NCBI GenBank assembly: GCA_027053375.1
Contig: JALUJC010000051.1
Coordinates: 1 to 5,461, forward strand
DNA from: Caldifarciminota bacterium
GTDB taxonomy: Bacteria > Hydrothermota > Hydrothermia > S141-80
DNA: 5,461 nt
Direction of reading: 5' to 3'
The notes beneath the pieces were generated by a model. It saw only the letters and a list, made by a program, of their open reading frames with translations. It had not been told where the DNA came from and ran no database searches. The stretch's first letter is position 1. The number at the start of each line of letters is the position of its first letter. A program made the translations under genes and the position numbers. This document shows positions 1-5,461 of the stretch, in pieces.

Positions 1-699
1 CACCCCAAGCAGCCCGCCGTGTTTCAGGGTGGCAAGCGCCCACCGTGCCTGTTCGTGGAGATCTCCGCGGAGGAACAGGTCCATGCGGGCATGGACGTGG
101 GGAGAGAAATAATAGGCAAGGAACACAAAGGCGGCCGTTGTTATGCCGACTCCGAAAAAGGCCCGGATGGGCATCCCCCCCACCCAGAGAAAGGCAGCGG
201 TGAGGAGGAGGTACAGCCCGGCCGTGGAATAGTTGGGCTGGAGCACAATCAGGACCACGAGGAATCCGGTCCACAGAAGGGGAGGAATCCATGGCGCCGC
301 ACCGGGCACCAGGTGGGGACGTCGATCGCTGAGGTACCAGGCCAGATAAACGATCAGGTACACCTTCCCCACCTCCGCGGGCTGGATGCCCATGAACCAG
401 CGCTGCGCGCCTTTGGTCTCCGCACCGAACAGCAGGACCGCCACCAGCAGGATCACGGTGAGTAACGCCAGGGGTTTCCGGCTTTCTGCCCAGGCAGGGA
501 GCGGGATCCTGAGGGTAACCAGAAAGACCACCAGTGCCAGAAACATGCGTAGCAGGTAGCGTACAAACGCCATGATGTTTGGATTGCGGTAACTCTCTGC
601 AAAGACAAGGGTGGAATAGACCTCCACGGTGCCCATAAGAAGCAGCACCAGGAGGACAGTGGCCAGGAGAACCCGACGAACGGGGACAGGACTATGCAT
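1..699 (-). CDS. ftsW: Cell division SEDS glycosyltransferase FtsW, N-terminal part (cut by the window's left edge)
   Basis: This is the first 233 codons of a SEDS-family membrane protein, with no stop before the edge. SEDS proteins polymerise lipid II into glycan strands with a partner class B PBP; FtsW does this at the septum. Hydrophobic stretches lie near residues 9-33, 44-65, 77-92, 110-123, 138-155 and 159-175. Family landmarks are GAETKGAQRWF (92-102), the IQPAEVGK motif (105-112), and the Q...AL.....GGLLG region (217-232). The usual LQPDxGT motif reads LQPNYST (153-159). The catalytic Asp of the large extracellular loop would lie beyond the edge. The ATG at 699-697 overlaps the murD stop by 8 nt and has GGAGG 6 nt upstream, which settles the start. 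FtsW is preferred over RodA or SpoVE because it directly follows murD in a dcw cluster; sequence alone would not separate them. Confidence 0.92.
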   Translation of the reverse strand, partial: MHSPVPVRRVLLATVLLVLLLMGTVEVYSTLVFAESYRNPNIMAFVRYLLRMFLALVVFLVTLRIPLPAWAESRKPLALLTVILLVAVLLFGAETKGAQRWFMGIQPAEVGKVYLIVYLAWYLSDRRPHLVPGAAPWIPPLLWTGFLVVLIVLQPNYSTAGLYLLLTAAFLWVGGMPIRAFFGVGITTAAFVFLAYYFSPHVHARMDLFLRGDLHEQARWALATLKHGGLLGV

Positions 700-2005
700 G
701 GTACGCCTCCACCAGCCGTTTGAACGCGTGGCCCCGGTGTCGGTAGTCGGTGTAGGCATCAAAGCTGGCACACCCCGGAGAAAAAAGGACCCAGTCTCCG
801 GGACGGGCGACCTGGACAGCCAGATGCACCGCTTCATCAAGGGTGGGAACCACGTCCATCGGGATGGAGAGTGCTGAAAAAGTGCGGGCAATCTCCTCCC
901 GTGCATTCCCGAAGACGATGAGATGCCGGACGTGGCGCTGGATCAGGGGGGCCAGAGAGCTGAAGGAAAGTCCCTTATTCAGTCCACCCATCAGCAGGAC
1001 GACAGGACCTTCAGCGGCCCGGAGTGCCGCGGCGACGGCATGGGGATTCGTGGCTTTGGAGTCGTTGATGTACACCACATGGTTCCACACACCCACCCGC
1101 TCCATGCGGTGGGGAAGGGGACGGAAGCTCTGAAGCTGTCGGAGGATCCTGTCTGGTGGAACCCGGAGAAGCAGTGCGGTAAGGACAGCTGCGGCCCGTG
1201 CCGTGTCAAATACCCGCAACCCGAAGGGATCGGGGACCGATGTGAGGTGCAGATGCACGCGGGAGGGGATGTCCACCACAAAGGTGTCGGGGGAACGTAT
1301 CTGGATGCCCGGGAGGTCGCCGATCCAGAGCCGGGTTCCGGGAAGATCCTGCCATGCGCCCCGGACCTCATCGCGGAGTTCCACGGAAAGCAGGGCGTAA
1401 TCCTCCGGGGTCTGGTCCTGAAAAATCCGGAATTTGTCGCGGACGTACGCTTCATGAGAAGGGTACCAGTCCATGTGATCGGGTGCGATGTTGAGCAATG
1501 TGGCCACGTGAAAGGGGGCAACATGCACATCATGGAGCTGGAAGCTGGAGAGTTCCACCACGAATGGTCCGGAACGGAAGAGGGTTTCTCCCAGAGGAGG
1601 GCCGATGTTCCCGGCAGCCGGTCGACGCAACAGATGGGCGGTCAGGGCCACGGTGGTCGTTTTCCCATTGGTTCCTGTAACGGCTGCCACCGGACCTTCC
1701 CATGTAGGCGCCACCACGTCCAGTTCACCGTACACGGGTTTCCTCTGACGCAGGTGCCGCAGTAGCGGGTGCCGGAGAGGAGGGATGCCCGGGCTGAAGA
1801 TCAGCGCATCTGTGTTCCACAGGGCATCGGTATGACCTCCCCATTCTCTGCGCAGATCGGATCCCTGAACGCCGGTCCAGACGGTCAGGGCCCGGGCTTC
1901 AGAAAGCATCACCCGCGCCTGAAGGGTGCGAAGGGCGCGGGCAATGGCACGTCCGGCCCGACCGGCACCGATGACACCCACATACCGTCCTGTCCAGCGC
2001 ATCAT
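692..2005 (-). CDS. murD: UDP-N-acetylmuramoyl-L-alanine--D-glutamate ligase MurD
   Basis: This cytoplasmic ATP-dependent Mur ligase adds D-glutamate to UDP-MurNAc-L-Ala. It is 437 aa, against 438 in E. coli. The N-terminal UDP-binding domain has GVIGAGRAG (10-18) and SPG (71-73). The central ATPase domain has the P-loop TGTNGKTTT (110-118, K115), ELSSFQL (151-157), NIAPDHMD (172-179, H177) and K191, the expected carbamylated lysine. The C-terminal domain has PHRME (298-302), NDSKATN (314-320), GGLNKG and SPGCASFDAY. The HNxxN motif that contacts the adenine is not recognisable: the equivalent stretch is FDTAR (266-270). The start is placed at 2005, where ATG overlaps the mraY stop as ATGA. 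A second in-frame ATG follows at once (2002), and the frame stays open upstream to an ATG at 2089, but that extension lies wholly inside mraY and the family does not have it. Confidence 0.97.
   Translation of the reverse strand: MMRWTGRYVGVIGAGRAGRAIARALRTLQARVMLSEARALTVWTGVQGSDLRREWGGHTDALWNTDALIFSPGIPPLRHPLLRHLRQRKPVYGELDVVAPTWEGPVAAVTGTNGKTTTVALTAHLLRRPAAGNIGPPLGETLFRSGPFVVELSSFQLHDVHVAPFHVATLLNIAPDHMDWYPSHEAYVRDKFRIFQDQTPEDYALLSVELRDEVRGAWQDLPGTRLWIGDLPGIQIRSPDTFVVDIPSRVHLHLTSVPDPFGLRVFDTARAAAVLTALLLRVPPDRILRQLQSFRPLPHRMERVGVWNHVVYINDSKATNPHAVAAALRAAEGPVVLLMGGLNKGLSFSSLAPLIQRHVRHLIVFGNAREEIARTFSALSIPMDVVPTLDEAVHLAVQVARPGDWVLFSPGCASFDAYTDYRHRGHAFKRLVEAYHA
706..710 (-). promoter_or_regulatory. 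Ribosome binding site of ftsW
   Basis: The minus strand reads GGAGG followed by 6 nt and then the ATG of ftsW. It lies inside the last codons of murD, so ftsW has its own strong Shine-Dalgarno sequence despite the overlap. This supports the start at 699. Confidence 0.8.
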
Positions 2006-3087
2006 CGGATCTTCAGGGTGGAAAGGGCCAGGAGGGAAAAGATCACCGATAGAAACCAGAACCGCAGCACCACATGGGTCTCCGGCCACCCCAGCTCCTC
2101 AAAGTGGTGATGGAGGGGTGCCCGCCGGAACACCCTGCGCCCACCGAACATTCGGAACGTGAAGATCTGCAGGGCCACCGACAGGGTTTCCAGCACCAGC
2201 ATTCCACCGGCAATGGCCAGAAGAAATTCCTGACGTGCGATGAGCGCCAGGGTTCCCAGCATACCACCCAGTGCCTGGCTTCCCGTGTCGCCCATAAAAA
2301 CCTCCGCGGGGTGGATGTTGTACCAGAGAAAGCCCAGCACAGCTCCAGACATGGCGGCACCTGCCACAGCAGCCTCTCCTGCGAAGGGGATCCGCAGGAC
2401 GTGGAGGTATCCCGCCAGGACCGCGTGCCCTGCGATATAGGTCACAAGGATCATCACCGCCAGCGGGGGGAGCACCACCCCCCCTGCAAGCCCGTCCAGC
2501 CCATCGGTCAGGTTTACGGCGTTGACCGAACCTACCAGAACGAAAAAGATGAACACGGGATAAACGGGCCCCATATCCAGCAGGACATTTTTGAGGAACA
2601 GAAACTGGGTCCGTGCGATCAAGCCCTCCGGGGAGACGGTCAGCAGGAAGCGATAGACCGCGAGGGCAAGGGCGGCCTGAAGGAAGAGTTTGAAGCGCTT
2701 GCTGAGTCCTCGTTTCGTGGTGCCTTCCCGTTTTTTCCAGTCGTCCCAGAAGCCCAGAAGCCCCAGGTAGAGGGGGACCAGAAGGGCCAGCCAGGTCCAG
2801 GGGACATCCCAGCGTGCCCACAGCAGGGTGGAGAGAAAATACCCTGTGAGGAACACCAGGCCTCCTGCTGTGGGTGTGCCTGCTTTGGTCTGGTGCCGTT
2901 CCGGGACCTCATGGGAGATCCGCTCCCCCAGCCCGCGTTTTCGCGCCCACGAGAGGAAAAGGGGCATCAGAAGCATGGTGAATGCAAAGGCAAAAGCCGC
3001 TGCAAGCACGGCGCGGAAGGTGATGTACCGGAATACATTGAAAACGATATGGGTCTCACGAAGGGGAACCAGCAGATGATAGAACAT
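2002..3087 (-). CDS. mraY: Phospho-N-acetylmuramoyl-pentapeptide-transferase MraY (lipid I synthase)
   Basis: This integral membrane enzyme transfers phospho-MurNAc-pentapeptide from UDP to undecaprenyl phosphate, making lipid I. It is Mg2+-dependent. The protein is 361 aa, against 360 in E. coli. Landmarks in order are FNVFRYITFRA (16-26), KAGTPTAGG (68-76), the Asp pair D115-D116 in GFWDDWKK, VNAVNLTDGLDGLAGG (188-203), FMGDTGS (264-270) with D267, and the triple His in PLHHH (324-328). All catalytic and metal-site residues are present and the rest is a run of hydrophobic helices typical of a ten-helix MraY. The start at 3087 is chosen because the protein then begins like family members, and GGAGGT lies upstream with 9 nt spacing. 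An in-frame ATG at 3120 would add 11 residues that MraY normally lacks. The gene overlaps murF by 32 nt and murD by 4 nt. Confidence 0.98.
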   Translation of the reverse strand: MFYHLLVPLRETHIVFNVFRYITFRAVLAAAFAFAFTMLLMPLFLSWARKRGLGERISHEVPERHQTKAGTPTAGGLVFLTGYFLSTLLWARWDVPWTWLALLVPLYLGLLGFWDDWKKREGTTKRGLSKRFKLFLQAALALAVYRFLLTVSPEGLIARTQFLFLKNVLLDMGPVYPVFIFFVLVGSVNAVNLTDGLDGLAGGVVLPPLAVMILVTYIAGHAVLAGYLHVLRIPFAGEAAVAGAAMSGAVLGFLWYNIHPAEVFMGDTGSQALGGMLGTLALIARQEFLLAIAGGMLVLETLSVALQIFTFRMFGGRRVFRRAPLHHHFEELGWPETHVVLRFWFLSVIFSLLALSTLKIR

Positions 3088-4432
3088 GACGAAGGACCTC
3101 CAGGATCCGTTCAAAGGCAAGGGACCGAGAAGCTTTCAACAGAATGTACGGGAAGGCATGAACCATGGAAAGGGTGTTCCCCTCAAGCAGGTGTTCCACA
3201 TCCGGCACTTCCACCACGCGTTCCATGCCTGCCTCCCTTGCTCCCTGGCCCAGGGAGGAGGCGAATGTGCCCACAGCAATCAGTGCAGCGTAGCCCAGGC
3301 TTGCTGCCTGACGCCCCACCTCTCGGTGGAGTTCCTGCGCGGCATCCCCCAGTTCCAGCATGTCGCCCAGAATCAGCAAAGTTTGCGGAGCATGAGACTG
3401 GTAAGTGCGCAACAACTCCTGCACGGAGATCGGGTTGGCGTTGTAGGCGTCAAAAACCAGACGATGCCCTCCGATTTCCAGTTCCTGATGGCGTCCGGGA
3501 ACCGGTGAGAGATGGGAAAGGTGTGCCCACAGAGGATCTTCCGGAACGCCAAGATGACGGGCGACGGTCCATGCGGTCAGAAGATTATCCACCAGCCCCT
3601 GGCTTGTGAACGGGAGTTTCACGGTACGTGTGCCCAGGCGGATGTGGGATCCCTCCCACTGGTAGGGCGGGGGGACAGGATGCAGCTGGACATACGGAGG
3701 AAGCATCTTGCGGACGATGTCCTGAAGAGGCCGGGGAATGCGTCGGTTCAGGAAGGCGTGTCCTCCTGAAGGAAGTCCCGCCAGTAGCGCCGCTTTTTCA
3801 CGGGCCACGGCTTCCACGGACCCGAAGAACGCCAGATGAGAGGGCCCGATGTGGGTGAGAATGCCCAGCGTGGGACGAACCCAGCGGACCAGGTCAGGGA
3901 GTTCCCCGGGCTTGTTCGTACCCATTTCCAGAACCAGGATTTCGGTATCAGGGGGGGTGGCCGCCAGGGTCAGGGGCAGGCCGATTCGGTTATTGTAGGA
4001 TTTCGGACTTTTATGGACCCGAAAACCCAGCGAAAGCAGTTCTGCAAGCCATTCCTTGGTGGTGGTTTTCCCCACAGAACCGGTGATGCCGATCACCTCC
4101 CGAACCTGGAGCTGATCACGCAGAAATGCGCCGATCCGGACCAGGGCTTCTTCTGTGTGAGGAACAACGATCTGAGGTTGGCGCAGGGGAAGCGGTTTCT
4201 GGACGACGGCAGCCACAGCTCCACGGCGAAAGGCCTCCTCCACAAAGCGGTGGCCGTCGGTACGGGTCCCTTTGAGGGCCACAAACAGGTCTCCCGATGT
4301 CAGATTGCGGGTATCCACGCTCAGTCCCTCAGGAACCACATGGGACACCGCTTCAAGGTGGACGGGTGTCCCCCCAATGATCTCACACAAACGGGGAAGG
4401 GTAAGATGCAGATGCTGGAACAGCGATGTCAT
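3056..4432 (-). CDS. murF: UDP-N-acetylmuramoyl-tripeptide--D-alanyl-D-alanine ligase MurF
   Basis: MurF is the last cytoplasmic Mur ligase. It uses ATP to join D-Ala-D-Ala to UDP-MurNAc-tripeptide, giving the pentapeptide substrate of MraY encoded next. It is 458 aa (E. coli 452). The N-terminal domain has LSVDTRNLTSGDLFVALKG (37-55) and DGHRFVEEA (59-67). The central domain has the P-loop ITGSVGKTTTKE (116-127, K122), YNNRIGLPLTL (146-156), EMGTN (169-173), IGPSHL (195-200, H199) and EK at 212-213. The C-terminal domain has PGR (312-314), DAYNANP (328-334) and LGDMLELG. In the HNxxN motif the second Asn is kept (N283), if aligned to the PGR anchor, while the His-Asn pair is replaced by Gly-Leu. 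The ATG at 4432 is preceded by a purine-rich AAAGGGGG, close to the start. A strong promoter lies just upstream, making murF the likely first gene of the operon. Confidence 0.97.
   Translation of the reverse strand: MTSLFQHLHLTLPRLCEIIGGTPVHLEAVSHVVPEGLSVDTRNLTSGDLFVALKGTRTDGHRFVEEAFRRGAVAAVVQKPLPLRQPQIVVPHTEEALVRIGAFLRDQLQVREVIGITGSVGKTTTKEWLAELLSLGFRVHKSPKSYNNRIGLPLTLAATPPDTEILVLEMGTNKPGELPDLVRWVRPTLGILTHIGPSHLAFFGSVEAVAREKAALLAGLPSGGHAFLNRRIPRPLQDIVRKMLPPYVQLHPVPPPYQWEGSHIRLGTRTVKLPFTSQGLVDNLLTAWTVARHLGVPEDPLWAHLSHLSPVPGRHQELEIGGHRLVFDAYNANPISVQELLRTYQSHAPQTLLILGDMLELGDAAQELHREVGRQAASLGYAALIAVGTFASSLGQGAREAGMERVVEVPDVEHLLEGNTLSMVHAFPYILLKASRSLAFERILEVLRHVLSSAGSPS
3096..3101 (-). promoter_or_regulatory. 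Ribosome binding site of mraY
   Basis: The minus strand reads GGAGGT, 9 counted bases from the G run to the ATG at 3087. It is embedded in the 3' end of murF. It decides the mraY start in favour of 3087 over the in-frame ATG at 3120. Confidence 0.75.
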
Positions 4433-4435
4433 GCG

Positions 4436-4443
4436 CCCCCTTT
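4436..4443 (-). promoter_or_regulatory. Probable ribosome binding site of murF
   Basis: The minus strand has AAAGGGGG ending 3 nt before the murF ATG. The sequence is purine-rich but is not a canonical GGAGG and sits close to the start, so it is a weaker candidate than the sites before mraY and ftsW. Confidence 0.45.
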
Positions 4444-4462
4444 GCCGTGGTCTTCAGCAGGA

Positions 4463-4491
4463 ATTATACGCAGGAGAACCGAAAGCATCAA
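4463..4491 (-). promoter_or_regulatory. Sigma70-type promoter of the murF-mraY-murD-ftsW operon
   Basis: Read on the minus strand, the mgtE-murF gap contains a -35 box TTGATG (4491-4486), a 17-nt spacer, and a perfect -10 box TATAAT (4468-4463). A TG dinucleotide lies just upstream of the -10 box, one base further away than in a true extended -10. Transcription would begin around 4456, giving a leader of roughly 24 nt before the murF ATG. The spacing and the position in the only intergenic gap make chance less likely. The call is made by eye from the housekeeping sigma consensus and has not been tested. Confidence 0.75.
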
Positions 4492-4504
4492 CAGATGGCT
4501 CCGG

Positions 4505-5461
4505 TCAGGAAAGCACCAGCCGGGCGATGTTGAAATAGAGGAGCAGGGTCAGGGCGTCGTTGAGGGTGGCATTGAAGGGCGCGGAGATGCTGGCAGGGTC
4601 AAGTCCGATCCGTCGGGCAAGGAGAGGGAGCAGGAACCCGATGGTGTTGGAAACCGTGACCGCCGTCGTCATGGTCAGGGCGGTCACCGCCATGATCCTG
4701 AAGTCGTGGGTCTGGATCCAGGCACTGCCCATCACGATCAGCGACAGGGGAAGTGCAAGCCCCAGAAGGACGCCCGTGATCTCCCGTAGATAGATCTGAA
4801 ACAGGCGGGTGTTGAACGAGGGGGAAAGTTCTCCGGTGGCCAGCGCACGGATCACGAAACTGGCACACTGGGAGCCGGTGTTCCCCGCGGTGCCGTTCAG
4901 AATAGGGATGAACACCGCAAGCACCAGAACCTGCTGGAGCAGCCATTCGTACTGGTGGAGGATCAGGGAGGAGAAATTTGCCAGCAGGGCCAGTCCGGCA
5001 AGCCATGGAAGCCGTTTCTGGATACGTTCACGAATGTCCAGGGAGAAATAGCGGTCTTCAGGGTCTGCGACCGCCGCGAACTTATAAAAATCTTCCGCTG
5101 TTTCTTCTTCCAGCACGTCCAGGACGTCATCCACGGTGATGACCCCCACCAGCCTCCCCTCACGGTCCACCACGGGAAGGGCAAGACGGTCGTACCTTCG
5201 CATAACCCGTGCGGCCACTTCCTGGTCATCCCAGGCGGACACATGAACGGGCTGGCGGTCCACGATCTTTCCGATGGGCTGATCTTTCTTTGCCCGGAGA
5301 AGCTGAATCAGGGTCACACTTCCCAGCAGATGACGGGTCCGGTCAATCACATAGACTTCATGGAGCACCTCTTCGGGAAGCTCCCGGGCTTTCTGAATGA
5401 CACGGTGCAGCACAAGCCCCACCCGTTCGTGTTCGTGGGCTTCCACGAATTCCGGGGACAT
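4505..5461 (-). CDS. mgtE: MgtE-family magnesium transporter, C-terminal part (probably cut by the right edge)
   Basis: This segment of 318 codons ends in TGA at 4505. Two CBS domains cover about residues 1-57 and 62-120 (the second has LPVVDREGRLVGVITVDDVL, 95-114). They are followed by the connecting helix region EEETAEDFYKFAAV (118-131) and the membrane domain from RLPWL (150-154). The membrane part has FIPILNGTAGNTGSQ (184-198), with the family GNxGxQ signature, and NATLNDALTLLLYF (297-310). D302 there matches the pore Asp (D432 in Thermus thermophilus MgtE). MgtE is a dimeric Mg2+ channel whose CBS and N domains sense cytosolic Mg2+. Full-length proteins have an N domain of about 130 residues before the first CBS domain, which is absent here. 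The window ends exactly on an ATG, but that Met matches an internal family position, so the gene most likely continues beyond the edge. Confidence 0.92.
   Translation of the reverse strand: MSPEFVEAHEHERVGLVLHRVIQKARELPEEVLHEVYVIDRTRHLLGSVTLIQLLRAKKDQPIGKIVDRQPVHVSAWDDQEVAARVMRRYDRLALPVVDREGRLVGVITVDDVLDVLEEETAEDFYKFAAVADPEDRYFSLDIRERIQKRLPWLAGLALLANFSSLILHQYEWLLQQVLVLAVFIPILNGTAGNTGSQCASFVIRALATGELSPSFNTRLFQIYLREITGVLLGLALPLSLIVMGSAWIQTHDFRIMAVTALTMTTAVTVSNTIGFLLPLLARRIGLDPASISAPFNATLNDALTLLLYFNIARLVLS

Noticed and set aside
19..465. A 148-codon plus-strand frame opposite ftsW
   Set aside because: The minus strand here encodes a clear SEDS membrane protein with family motifs in order, so the plus-strand frame is a by-product.
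923..1765. A 280-codon open frame on the plus strand, opposite murD
   Set aside because: It is a shadow of murD codon structure, with no family resemblance and no convincing start signal.
2006..2089. A 28-residue N-terminal extension of MurD starting at the ATG at 2089
   Set aside because: It lies inside the 3' end of mraY, has no family counterpart, and would displace the P-loop Lys from its usual position of 115.
2074..3609. A 511-codon open frame on the plus strand, opposite mraY and murF
   Set aside because: It lies wholly antisense to two well-supported genes. Its translation is low-complexity and rich in Gly, Pro, Gln and His, with no recognisable domain. Long antisense frames are expected opposite GC-rich coding DNA.
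4470..4504. Possible hairpin terminator after mgtE (GGAGCC pairing with GGTTCTCC on the minus strand)
   Set aside because: Pairing is imperfect with a long loop, there is no T tract after it, and it overlaps the promoter boxes.
3836..4789. A 317-codon plus-strand frame across the murF-mgtE junction
   Set aside because: It is antisense to the ends of two real genes and runs through the promoter region. The composition is that of a mirror frame, with no domain signature.

Overview
This window is a compact stretch of bacterial chromosome with every recognisable gene on the minus strand. In transcription order, from the right edge to the left, it holds the C-terminal part of an MgtE-type magnesium transporter, then murF, mraY, murD and the first 233 codons of ftsW. 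The last four form a classical segment of the dcw (division and cell wall) cluster. They carry peptidoglycan precursor synthesis from UDP-MurNAc-tripeptide to lipid I and end at the SEDS glycan polymerase of the divisome. MurD acts earlier, adding D-Glu; MurF adds D-Ala-D-Ala; MraY moves the finished pentapeptide onto undecaprenyl phosphate; FtsW acts on lipid II at the septum.

The cell-wall genes are packed without gaps. murF and mraY overlap by 32 nt, mraY and murD by 4 nt, and murD and ftsW by 8 nt, which points to one transcript with translational coupling. The only real intergenic space is the 72 nt between mgtE and murF. On the minus strand it holds a very good sigma70-like promoter (TTGATG, 17 nt, TATAAT), so the four-gene operon probably starts there.

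The organism is a peptidoglycan-making bacterium with fairly GC-rich DNA. Gene lengths and catalytic residues closely track Escherichia coli numbering: MurD K115 and MraY D115/D116/D267 fall at the same positions. Several usually conserved residues do differ, namely the HNxxN motif of MurD and the LQPD motif of FtsW, and murE and ftsI are not upstream of murF. Together these suggest a lineage distant from the model species, but the phylum cannot be named from this sequence.

I found no mobile element, CRISPR array, RNA gene or repeat, and no evidence of an undescribed system. The points worth following up are motif-level departures in otherwise intact enzymes, the promoter, and the mgtE-murF junction.
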